From contig JAHRVZ010000040.1 in NCBI GenBank assembly GCA_019090405.1, forward strand, positions 1 to 6,783: 6,783 bases of DNA, given 5' to 3'. The notes below the pieces were generated by a model, which was given only the letters and a program-made list of their open reading frames with translations, was not told where the DNA came from and ran no database searches. Position numbers and translations under genes: made by a program. Origin of the DNA: Paracoccaceae bacterium (GTDB lineage: Bacteria > Pseudomonadota > Alphaproteobacteria > Rhodobacterales > Rhodobacteraceae). Shown piece after piece: positions 1 through 6,103 of this stretch; position 1 is the stretch's first letter, and each line of letters begins with the position of its first letter.

Positions 1-829
1 CGCGCACTTTTCTTGCCACCGGACCAATCTGATAGTGGGTGTCATCAAAGGCCGTGACCGGGGTCAGCTTGGACATGTTGCCCGACATAAATACCTCGTC
101 CGCGGTTTCAAAGTCGGCGAAACTTAGAACGGTTTCATGCACATTCATCCCGTCAGCGCGCATGTTCTTGATGTGTCGTGCACGGGTTATCCCGGCAAGA
201 AATGTGCCATTGGGGACCGGGGTAAATACGTCGCCATCCTTGACCATAAAGATGTTGGCGGTCGCTGTTTCGGCGACATTGCCAATCGCATCCGCCACCA
301 GAGCGTTGTTGAACCCCTTTGAGCGCGCCTCTCTAAGCATCCGGGCATTGTTTGGATAAAGACAGCCGGCTTTGGCATTTACGACCGCATCTTCAAGCAC
401 CGGACGCCGAAACCGCGTGCGGGTCAATGTGACCGAAGCGGTCGCAGGCGCCATTGGAATTTCTTCCAGACAGATGGCAAAGCCGGTGGTGTCGGATTTG
501 GGCACAATCGCGGTGACATCCCCATCAATCCCCCAATACATCGGTCGAATATAGACCGACGAGGTATCGTCGTAGTATTTCAGCCCCTCCCGGACGATTT
601 CGACCATGTCTTGCGTCGAGACTGTAGGCGTTACCATCAACGCCTGTGCCGATCGGTTGACCCGGTCGCAGTGGGCCAGCAGGTCAGGTGACATTCCGCC
701 AAAATACCGCGCGCCGTCAAAGACACCTGAGCCAAGCCATGCGCCATGATCTGCAGCGTTGATGATCGGGATGTCTTCACTGTGCCATGCGCCGTTAAAG
801 TAGGTTTTGATATTCGTGCCGGTCGCCAA
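1..829 (-). CDS. ilvE: Branched-chain amino acid aminotransferase-like PLP enzyme (fold type IV), 3' end outside window
   Basis: Class IV (fold type IV) PLP aminotransferase, expected to interconvert branched-chain amino acids and their 2-oxo acids with glutamate/2-oxoglutarate in the cytosol. The window holds 276 codons. Residues matching the fold are Lys153 in NAKAG (Schiff-base lysine), Glu187 in NVAETATANIF (pyridine nitrogen contact), the FDGAR segment at 37-41 with Arg41, YIR at 93-95, Tyr158, and an FMSGNMSKLTPV segment near 247-258. The start is TTG at 829: there is no in-frame ATG between it and an upstream stop at 914-916, and AGGGAG lies 8 bases before it. The family is usually about 290 residues, so only some 10-15 residues should be missing at the left edge. 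One oddity is that E. coli IlvE has Tyr31 where this protein has Leu32. Branched-chain activity is the likeliest reading; D-amino acid or amine transaminase activity cannot be excluded. Confidence 0.85.
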   Translation of the reverse strand, partial: MATGTNIKTYFNGAWHSEDIPIINAADHGAWLGSGVFDGARYFGGMSPDLLAHCDRVNRSAQALMVTPTVSTQDMVEIVREGLKYYDDTSSVYIRPMYWGIDGDVTAIVPKSDTTGFAICLEEIPMAPATASVTLTRTRFRRPVLEDAVVNAKAGCLYPNNARMLREARSKGFNNALVADAIGNVAETATANIFMVKDGDVFTPVPNGTFLAGITRARHIKNMRADGMNVHETVLSFADFETADEVFMSGNMSKLTPVTAFDDTHYQIGPVARKVR

Positions 830-837
830 TGTGCTAT

Positions 838-843
838 CTCCCT
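838..843 (-). promoter_or_regulatory. Ribosome binding site deciding the TTG start of the ilvE-like gene
   Basis: On the minus strand AGGGAG stands 8 bases before TTG at 829-827. Translation from this TTG gives ATGTNIKTYFNGAW after the initiator, a plausible aminotransferase N-terminus. No competing ATG or GTG lies in frame between the TTG and the upstream in-frame stop. Confidence 0.6.
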
Positions 844-938
844 GAAGGTCAAAGCAGGGTAGGACAAGATTGGGTAGATGGTCCAGACCCCTAATGCGTC
901 TTTGGTATGCCCGTTAGGGTCAACTTTGCTTTGTCCGG

Positions 939-2030
939 CTACATCAACAATGGTTTGTCGTTTCGCGCATGGCGCGCGACCAATTGTTTCTGCTTTGATC
1001 GGTCGGGAATGAACATGACCGGTTCTGGTGCATAATCTGCTGCTTTTAAGGCAGGCATAAGCAACAGGATTTCGGCCCGTGCTTCGGAAGACACGGATTT
1101 AAGGGCTTCGGGCCCGGTGAACAGGCTTTCGCTTGGCGCACCCTCGGCAAATACAACTTCGTGTTTGTCAAACAGCAGATGAAAATACGTGACCTGTTGC
1201 ACATCTTCATCCACATAAATGCCCGGAAGATCGGTAAGTTTTATGGCCGGAATAAGGACATTTAAGACGCCAAACATACGTTGCGCAATTTTTGATGACG
1301 TCAGCATTCGGTGTTGACGGGACACCAGTAAATCACGCTTGGGCAGGCCATTTCCAAGGGTTTGGGCGCTTATCCGGACAGGCCGCAGCTTTGGGTTCGC
1401 CGCCATCTGGCGGGCCGTAAATTCAGAGCGAAATACCTTTTTCAGGGTAAGCCGCGAATTATCAAGCCCGATCACCTGATCTCCGGCTTTCAGGTTTTCC
1501 ACGGCAACCGGGCCAAAGATAGTTTCGATCTGGGTATTCTGGCAAAAGCATAACGGAACATAGTCATTTGCGTCAGTTGCGTTTGATCCAGAATTTGATG
1601 GGCCTTCGCTTGTGCTTATGACTGTAAGGGGTACGCCGACGGGCGGTGCTTCGCCCAGAAAGCAAAGACCTTCGGTGGTGCCATATGAGGGCGACGAGTT
1701 GTGAACGTTAAAGGCAACAAGCGTATACTGCAAACCTGTCGAGTCATCCTGAACGACAAACTGGTATTCGGCCTCGACGATTGTGCCATCCGCATAGCTG
1801 ATGCCGTCAATAACCTGGGTACCGTCCAGTCTTTGGCTGCCGTCATTGTCGGAAAAATTGGTTTCCGTGCCGAAATCTTCGATATTGATTTCTGTGTCTA
1901 ACGAACTGTTCAGCGTCAGGGTTTGCCCGTCAAGCTGACCGCCGTCACCTTGGGTCACACCATCCAAAGTTACGCCACCCGAAACGGTTACCTGGGATTC
2001 ACCAAGAACCCAAATTGAATAGTTTGACAT
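939..2030 (-). CDS. Hint-domain protein (hedgehog/intein type) with beta-rich N-terminal region
   Basis: A 363-residue protein. Residues 1-138 are rich in Gly, Asp, Thr and Val and look like beta-strand material; I do not recognise a named domain there. A Ser/Gly/Asn-rich linker (about 139-156) leads into a Hint domain at about 158-310. The domain opens with CFCQNTQIET, where Cys161 is in the nucleophile position, followed by VENLKAGDQVIGLD, the block-B-like SRQHRML with His240, and YFHLLFDKHEVVFAEGAPSESL at 282-303. This order matches the Hint_2 family common in Rhodobacterales, whose function is largely undescribed. The usual Gly of the CFxxGT motif is Asn165. I see no terminal His-Asn followed by a Cys/Ser/Thr extein, so splicing is unlikely; N-terminal self-cleavage is possible but inferred. 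No signal peptide is visible. ATG at 2030 has GAGG about 7 bases upstream. The ilvE-like gene follows after 109 bases. Confidence 0.88.
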   Translation of the reverse strand: MSNYSIWVLGESQVTVSGGVTLDGVTQGDGGQLDGQTLTLNSSLDTEINIEDFGTETNFSDNDGSQRLDGTQVIDGISYADGTIVEAEYQFVVQDDSTGLQYTLVAFNVHNSSPSYGTTEGLCFLGEAPPVGVPLTVISTSEGPSNSGSNATDANDYVPLCFCQNTQIETIFGPVAVENLKAGDQVIGLDNSRLTLKKVFRSEFTARQMAANPKLRPVRISAQTLGNGLPKRDLLVSRQHRMLTSSKIAQRMFGVLNVLIPAIKLTDLPGIYVDEDVQQVTYFHLLFDKHEVVFAEGAPSESLFTGPEALKSVSSEARAEILLLMPALKAADYAPEPVMFIPDRSKQKQLVARHARNDKPLLM

Positions 2031-2183
2031 TTTGCGACCTCAAAAAACACACTTGTTCCTCAATATGACAAGGGTCTTTGTTCAAATTGAGGCTTTCCGT
2101 CGGTTTTCGGTTTTCAGTCGCTTGCTGTTCAAAACGCTGCGGCAAAACCATGTCATGCCTATCCTGATTGGGCGAATGCAGCC
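2031..2183. other. Gene-free spacer between trpS and the Hint gene
   Basis: These 153 bases separate the trpS stop from the Hint gene start on the same strand. I see no convincing open reading frame, no strong GC hairpin with a T tract, and no well-spaced promoter. The only structures are a 5-bp-arm inverted repeat, CTTGT/ACAAG, at 2052-2072, about 22 bases before the Hint start codon, and a perfect two-copy heptamer CGGTTTT at 2101-2114. The length suggests the Hint gene has its own promoter, but I cannot place one. Confidence 0.5.
2052..2072. repeat. Short inverted repeat upstream of the Hint gene
   Basis: The arms CTTGT (2052-2056) and ACAAG (2068-2072) are perfect complements around an 11-base centre, extendable by one G-T pair. 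The repeat lies in the presumed 5' leader or promoter of the Hint gene. It could be an operator half-site pair or a weak leader hairpin, and five-base arms also arise by chance. Confidence 0.25.
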
Positions 2184-3206
2184 CTATACTGGCGCAACCA
2201 TGCCCACGATATCATAGGTTTTGCGCAGGATCGGGGCGGTAATTTCACGTGCCCGCAAGGAACCGGCGGTCAGGATTCGGTCAATTTCATCCGGCTCGTC
2301 CATCAGCCTGGCCATTTCCGCCGAAATCGGGCCGAGCTTTGCAACTGCCAGTTCGGCAAGCATCGGTTTGAACGCGCCAAACTGTTTGCCGCCAACTTCG
2401 GCCAGCACCTGATCGACGGTTTGGTCACTTAACGCCGCATAGATATTTATCAGATTGCGGGCTTCGGGGCGATCCTCAAGGCCTTTTGCCTCGGATGGCA
2501 GGGCGTCGGGATCGGTTTTTGCTTTGCGGATTTTACGGGCAATCGCGTCGGCATCATCGGTCATGTTGATGCGGCTGGCATCAGACGGGTCAGATTTGCT
2601 CATCTTTTTGGTGCCGTCGCGCAATGACATCACGCGCGTGGCGGCCCCTTCGATAACTGGCTCGGTCATCGGAAAGAAATCAACGCCGTAGTCGTGATTG
2701 AACTTGGCCGCAATGTCGCGTGTCAGTTCCAGATGTTGTTTCTGATCCTCGCCCACGGGCACATGCGTGGCATGATACACCAGAATATCAGCCGCCATCA
2801 GTGCAGGATACCCAAACAGACCCAGCGAGGCGTTTTGCGCATTTTTACCTGCTTTGTCCTTGAATTGAGTCATCCTTTGCATCCATCCCATACGGGCAAC
2901 GCAATTGAACACCCAGCCCAATTGCGCATGTTCGGGCACCTGACTTTGGTTGATCAGGATGGATTTAGCCGGGTCGATCCCCGACGCGATAAACCCAGCG
3001 CATAATTCGCGCGTGTTGTGGATCAGATCCGCAGGGTTTTGCCAAACCGTAATAGCGTGCAAATCAACCATGCAATACACGGTTTCAAAATCCGGCCCCT
3101 GCATGTCAACGAACCGTTTGATCGCGCCAAGGTAGTTGCCCAGCGTCAATCCGCCCGACGGTTGAATGCCCGAAAACACGCGTGGTGTAAAAGTGGTTTG
3201 GGTCAT
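2184..3206 (-). CDS. trpS: Tryptophanyl-tRNA synthetase
   Basis: Class I aminoacyl-tRNA synthetase that charges tRNA-Trp with tryptophan using ATP in the cytosol; essential for translation. The 340-residue length matches bacterial TrpS (E. coli about 334). The HIGH-equivalent signature is at 20-25 (LTLGNY, preceded by GIQPSGG), and KMSKS is at 201-205 inside GTKKMSKSDPSD. Also present are the tryptophan-site segment GYPALMAADILVY at about 132-144 and VGEDQKQHLELTRDIA at 151-166, both typical of bacterial TrpS. The start is ATG at 3206, where homology begins (MTQTTFTPRVFSGIQPSGG). A GAG lies about 7 bases upstream, so the ribosome site is weak. The frame stays open to 3569, but that stretch lies antisense to the rhomboid gene and does not resemble TrpS. 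The gene is divergent from the rhomboid-family gene across 90 bases. Confidence 0.97.
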   Translation of the reverse strand: MTQTTFTPRVFSGIQPSGGLTLGNYLGAIKRFVDMQGPDFETVYCMVDLHAITVWQNPADLIHNTRELCAGFIASGIDPAKSILINQSQVPEHAQLGWVFNCVARMGWMQRMTQFKDKAGKNAQNASLGLFGYPALMAADILVYHATHVPVGEDQKQHLELTRDIAAKFNHDYGVDFFPMTEPVIEGAATRVMSLRDGTKKMSKSDPSDASRINMTDDADAIARKIRKAKTDPDALPSEAKGLEDRPEARNLINIYAALSDQTVDQVLAEVGGKQFGAFKPMLAELAVAKLGPISAEMARLMDEPDEIDRILTAGSLRAREITAPILRKTYDIVGMVAPV

Positions 3207-3240
3207 GGCATTGCTCGCGACTGGAAAAACTGTTCTGCTT

Positions 3241-3269
3241 CGCTTACCCACGGTGTCATGCGCCGTCAA
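3241..3269 (-). promoter_or_regulatory. Candidate trpS promoter
   Basis: On the minus strand a TTGACG box (3269-3264), preceded by TTC, is followed after 17 bases by TAAGCG (3246-3241). The -35 box is a good match to alphaproteobacterial housekeeping promoters, but the -10 box is poor. The site lies within the 90-base divergent gap and would give a leader of about 25-30 bases before the trpS ATG. Confidence 0.35.
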
Positions 3270-3296
3270 GAAGTCTAAGATTGGAAGCCCCAAAAT

Positions 3297-3971
3297 ATGA
3301 GCCACAAAGACAATGTTACAGCCATCAACCCATTGCCCCCAGTGGTAACAGCCCTGTTTCTGATCGTGATGGGAATAGAAGTGGCGTTTTTTCTCGGCAG
3401 CAAAGGCCTGATTGGCGGACCCGAGGCTGTCGGCTGGCGCCTGGAGGCGTTGCAGAAATATGCATTCTTTGGCGGTATTTTCGACTGGATGCGCGAAACC
3501 GGTAGCTGGCCGTTTGAGCATTTGATGCGGTTTGTGACCTATCCATTTGTACAGGTTTCGTTCAGTCAAGCGCTATTTGTCGGAGTGATGCTCTTGGCCA
3601 TGGGCAAAATGGTGGCCGAAGTCTTTGGCAGTGTCGCGATGTTGCTGATCTTTGTTTTCTCTGCCGCCGGGGGCGCGTTGGCATATGCGGTCTTCCTAAG
3701 CACCCCGATACCTTTGATCGGTGGCTTTCCGGCTGTTTATGGCCTGATTGGCGCGTTTACTTTCATACTTTGGAAGTCGATGTCATTGGTCGGAGCCAAT
3801 CAGGCGCGGGCGTTTACCCTGATCAGTGTTCTGATGGGTATTCAATTGCTGTTCGGGCTGCTTTTCGGTCTAAACAATGACTGGTTGGCCGATCTGGGCG
3901 GATTTGCGACCGGTTTCATGTTGTCATTTGTTGTCGCTCCGGGGAGCCTGGTGCGGTTGCGGCGCGACTAA
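3297..3971 (+). CDS. Rhomboid-family membrane protein, predicted catalytically inactive
   Basis: A 224-residue polytopic inner-membrane protein with the six-helix rhomboid core. Predicted helices lie at about 15-34, 92-111, 113-133, 138-158, 171-191 and 199-214, and the first long loop (35-85) ends in WPFEHLMRFVTYPF, typical of rhomboids. The active-site residues are absent. The GxSG serine of helix 4 (in GlpG, SGVVYALMG) aligns with Phe144 in GGFPAVYGLIG, and the following Gly is Pro145. The helix-6 histidine aligns with Asp199 in ADLGGFATG. The helix-2 HG...H...N set reads QV...Q...V (86-95). Intramembrane proteolysis is therefore not expected; a pseudoprotease role in binding or steering membrane proteins is inference. 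Automatic annotation would probably call it a rhomboid protease. ATG at 3297 has GGAAG about 9 bases upstream. It is divergent from trpS and overlaps the murJ stop by 4 bases. Confidence 0.88.
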   Translation: MSHKDNVTAINPLPPVVTALFLIVMGIEVAFFLGSKGLIGGPEAVGWRLEALQKYAFFGGIFDWMRETGSWPFEHLMRFVTYPFVQVSFSQALFVGVMLLAMGKMVAEVFGSVAMLLIFVFSAAGGALAYAVFLSTPIPLIGGFPAVYGLIGAFTFILWKSMSLVGANQARAFTLISVLMGIQLLFGLLFGLNNDWLADLGGFATGFMLSFVVAPGSLVRLRRD

Positions 3972-5509
3972 CCGCGTCGCATTGATTTGCGAAAATCTGA
4001 CAAGCGGAAGGCTCCGATCAGATGACCTGTGGCGAAATAGGTGACGATGCCGCCGCCGACCAAACCGGCCAACGCCAGATAGCGCAGTCCGGCTGTGTGC
4101 AAAGCGCCGTCCAGAGCTATTGATGCGCCCCATACGACCACACCCATAACCACTGATGAGGCGCAAATACGCCAGATGCGGGTGTTGAACCGGGCATCAA
4201 ATCGGGCGACATCACCCAGGGGGCGCACCCCTCGCATCAACAAAAAGACCATCACCCAGCCTGCCAGTGTTGTGGCAATCGCAGGGGCTATCCAGCCCAG
4301 AACCGGGGCAAGGCCGATGGCGACCAAAAGATTGATAACCATCGCCACAAGCGCATAGTGAAATGGTGTTTTGGTATCTGCACGGGCGAAAAACAGCGGT
4401 TGCAGGATTTTCTGCAACACAAATGATGGCAGCCCCAGCCCGTAAATTGCCACCGCAATTGCAATCGCGGCGGTGTCGTCAGCCGTGGTTGCACCACGTT
4501 CAAACAGTACCGAAACCAACGGTACGGGGATCACCACAAGAGCCACAGCCGACGGGATTGTCAGCGCCAACGACACCTCAGCCGCGCGGCTAAGCGCATT
4601 GCGCGCACCGGATTGATCATCAGCAGCCAATCGACGCGACAGGTCAGGCAACAACACGATACCGATGGCGATGCCCACAACACCCAATGGCAGCTGATAC
4701 AGCCGATCAGCCGCAAAAAGCCAACCCACCGCTTTGTCAAAATAGCTGGCAACCTGTTGACCAACCAACAGGTTCACCTGTACGACACCGCCTGCCAGTG
4801 CGGCAGGAACGGCGACCCTGACCAGTTTACCCAGTTCGGGCGTATAGCGTGGCCGTTTCAGGCGCAGCCTGAACCCCGCGCGCGAAGCGGCAATCCAGAC
4901 CAATGCCATTTGCGCAACTCCGGCCACCGGAATGGCCCAAATCAAGGCCTGTGCCACGTCTGTTCCCAGATACGAAGCCCCGGCCATGGCCGACACCAGC
5001 AACACATTCAGCAACACCGGCGCTGCGGCGGCGGCGGCGAACCGTCCGGTTGCGTTCAACACGCCCGACAATAAGGCGGCCAGTGAAATAAACAGAATAT
5101 AGGGAAACGCTATGCGCCCGAATTCGACAGACAAACCGAACTGTTCTTTCCCGGCAAAGCCGCTGGCCAGCCCATAAATCAGCCATGGCATTGCCAGTTG
5201 CGCAAGCAGGGTCAGCACGATCAGAACAGACGCCAACCCGGCAAAGGCATCTTCGGCAAAGCCGTGCGCTTCGTCGCCAGATTCAAGTTTTTTGGCAAAC
5301 ATCGGCACAAAGGCCATGTTGAACGCCCCTTCGGCGAAAAACCGACGGAACATATTGGGCAACCGAAACGCAACGACATAGGCCTCATACAGCGGGCCAG
5401 TGCCCAGAATGGCCAGTATCATTATGTCGCGGACAAAGCCGAGAACCCGGCTTAGCAAGGTCCATACGCCAACCGTAAAAAAGCCGGACATCAGGCGGAT
5501 GGGTTTCAA
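3968..5509 (-). CDS. murJ: Lipid II flippase MurJ
   Basis: Polytopic inner-membrane protein of the MOP superfamily that moves lipid II from the cytoplasmic to the periplasmic face for peptidoglycan synthesis. At 513 residues it matches E. coli MurJ (about 511) and is hydrophobic throughout, consistent with 14 helices. The N-terminal signature SRVLGFVRD (20-28) supplies Arg21 and Arg27, equivalent to essential E. coli Arg18 and Arg24. FRRFFAEGAFNMAFVP (54-69) carries the Arg52 equivalent, and FAADRLYQLPLGVVG (265-279) carries Arg269, the Arg270 equivalent. E. coli Asp39 is replaced by Glu42, so the charge is kept. The start is TTG at 5509, with AAAGG 8 bases upstream and an in-frame TGA two codons before it; the next candidate, ATG at 5491 (Met7), has no ribosome site. 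It lies tail to tail with the rhomboid-family gene and divergent from the MarR operon. Confidence 0.95.
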   Translation of the reverse strand: MKPIRLMSGFFTVGVWTLLSRVLGFVRDIMILAILGTGPLYEAYVVAFRLPNMFRRFFAEGAFNMAFVPMFAKKLESGDEAHGFAEDAFAGLASVLIVLTLLAQLAMPWLIYGLASGFAGKEQFGLSVEFGRIAFPYILFISLAALLSGVLNATGRFAAAAAAPVLLNVLLVSAMAGASYLGTDVAQALIWAIPVAGVAQMALVWIAASRAGFRLRLKRPRYTPELGKLVRVAVPAALAGGVVQVNLLVGQQVASYFDKAVGWLFAADRLYQLPLGVVGIAIGIVLLPDLSRRLAADDQSGARNALSRAAEVSLALTIPSAVALVVIPVPLVSVLFERGATTADDTAAIAIAVAIYGLGLPSFVLQKILQPLFFARADTKTPFHYALVAMVINLLVAIGLAPVLGWIAPAIATTLAGWVMVFLLMRGVRPLGDVARFDARFNTRIWRICASSVVMGVVVWGASIALDGALHTAGLRYLALAGLVGGGIVTYFATGHLIGAFRLSDFRKSMRRG

Positions 5510-5517
5510 AAGTCACA

Positions 5518-5522
5518 CCTTT
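5518..5522 (-). promoter_or_regulatory. Ribosome binding site deciding the TTG start of murJ
   Basis: AAAGG on the minus strand lies 8 bases before TTG at 5509-5507. An in-frame TGA at 5515-5513 rules out any earlier start. The alternative ATG at 5491 lacks a purine-rich site and would shorten the conserved N-terminus by six residues. Confidence 0.55.
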
Positions 5523-5606
5523 CAAAGAAGCAATGAATCTAACGTATGGGGTAAAGGTTGGGATGCTTTGGTGCAATCTTTAAGTCTGGCCTTTGGTTAG
5601 GCAAAT

Positions 5607-5636
5607 TTGACGTGTGGGTAACAATAGTTGTACGTT
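5607..5636 (+). promoter_or_regulatory. Candidate promoter of the marR/deiodinase-like operon
   Basis: TTGACG at 5607-5612 is followed after 18 bases by TACGTT at 5631-5636. The -35 box is strong; the -10 box keeps the first T, the A and the last T of the consensus. A transcript starting 6-8 bases after the -10 box would begin at about 5642-5644, directly before the ATG at 5645. This would make the marR mRNA leaderless or nearly so, in keeping with the lack of a Shine-Dalgarno sequence before that ATG. Confidence 0.4.
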
Positions 5637-5638
5637 AC
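5618..5638. promoter_or_regulatory. Candidate MarR operator (nested inverted repeats over the -10 region)
   Basis: Two inverted repeats overlap here: GTAAC (5618-5622) with GTTAC (5634-5638), and ACAA-TAG-TTGT (5621-5631). They cover the spacer and -10 box of the candidate operon promoter. A site of this size and place fits autorepression by a dimeric MarR protein, as is usual for the family. The repeats are short and do not form one continuous palindrome, so the assignment is tentative. Confidence 0.35.
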
Positions 5639-5644
5639 ACCCAA

Positions 5645-6103
5645 ATGGATGATTACGAATCAATACCGCTTTATTGGATCAACAGGCTTGGTTTTGTTGT
5701 ACGCAAAGAACTCGCGCGCAGATTTCAGGACAACGGATTTGATATAAGCCCGGAAGAATGGGCCATCCTGCTGATCCTTTGGAACAAGGGCGATCAAACG
5801 CCCAGCGTTCTGGCCGACGCGACGATACGGGACCGCACCACTGTCACGCGATTGCTGGATGGGATGGTGACTAAGGGTTTGATAAAGCGAGAAACCGACC
5901 CCACAGACCGGCGTAAAATGCGCGTGCAGGTCAGTGATTTGGGGTTGTCGCTGAAGGATGGGCTGGTCGCGGTTGCACGGGATCTTATCGCGCAAACGCT
6001 GGACGGAATTACGCCCGAGGATGCAGCGCAAACTGTTCAGACCCTGCGGCGTATGTCGCTTAATTTATTACCGGAAAGTGAACCCAAAGGAGCAAAGTCA
6101 TGA
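5645..6103 (+). CDS. MarR-family transcriptional regulator
   Basis: A 152-residue winged helix-turn-helix regulator of usual MarR length. Residues 1-50 form the N-terminal dimerisation helices. The DNA-binding part runs from about 52 to 100: PSVLADATIRDRTTVTRLLDGMVTKGLIKR, then the wing with the family signature DPTDRR (85-90) and KMRVQVSDLG. Residues 101-141 are the C-terminal helices. There is no cysteine, so thiol-based sensing of the OhrR kind is excluded and a small-molecule ligand is likelier. ATG at 5645 is chosen because MarR-like sequence begins there (MDDYESIPLYWINRLGFVVRKEL is a typical first helix); the frame is open further upstream but has no ribosome site. The TGA stop overlaps the ATG of the next gene (ATGA), indicating translational coupling. 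It probably controls its own operon. Confidence 0.9.
   Translation: MDDYESIPLYWINRLGFVVRKELARRFQDNGFDISPEEWAILLILWNKGDQTPSVLADATIRDRTTVTRLLDGMVTKGLIKRETDPTDRRKMRVQVSDLGLSLKDGLVAVARDLIAQTLDGITPEDAAQTVQTLRRMSLNLLPESEPKGAKS
6086..6092 (+). promoter_or_regulatory. Strong ribosome binding site for the deiodinase-like gene
   Basis: AAAGGAG lies inside the 3' end of the marR-like gene, 7 bases before the ATG at 6100. This near-consensus site contrasts with the missing site before the marR ATG, so the second protein may be made in excess of its regulator. Confidence 0.65.

Noticed and set aside
39..378. Overlapping short open frames on both strands at the left edge
   Set aside because: They lie wholly within the aminotransferase gene, whose translation shows clear PLP-enzyme motifs.
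895..923. TTGACC on the minus strand as -35 box of an ilvE-like promoter
   Set aside because: The hexamer 17 bases downstream is GACGCA, which does not resemble a -10 box. The nearest AT-rich hexamer, CATTAG, is 21 bases away.
918..936. Imperfect hairpin GG-CAA...TTG-CC just after the Hint stop codon as a terminator
   Set aside because: It has only about five paired bases with a mismatch and no T tract on either strand, too weak to call a terminator.
2101..2114. Tandem CGGTTTT repeat
   Set aside because: It has only two seven-base copies in a low-complexity stretch, with no further copies nearby.
3207..3569. In-frame upstream extension of trpS giving a 461-residue protein
   Set aside because: The added 121 residues are low-hydrophobicity, unlike any TrpS N-terminus, and are the antisense of the rhomboid-family gene. 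TrpS homology begins at the ATG at 3206.
4613..5186. Long antisense and other-frame open frames inside murJ
   Set aside because: Their products are rich in Arg, Gln, Pro and His, lack ribosome sites and match no family. They are shadows of the strongly coding murJ frame.
5558..5644. Longer MarR start (ATG at 5558 or GTG at 5612) adding up to 29 residues
   Set aside because: The extension does not resemble MarR proteins, no ribosome site precedes either codon, and it would cover the candidate promoter. The usual 150-residue length fits the ATG at 5645.
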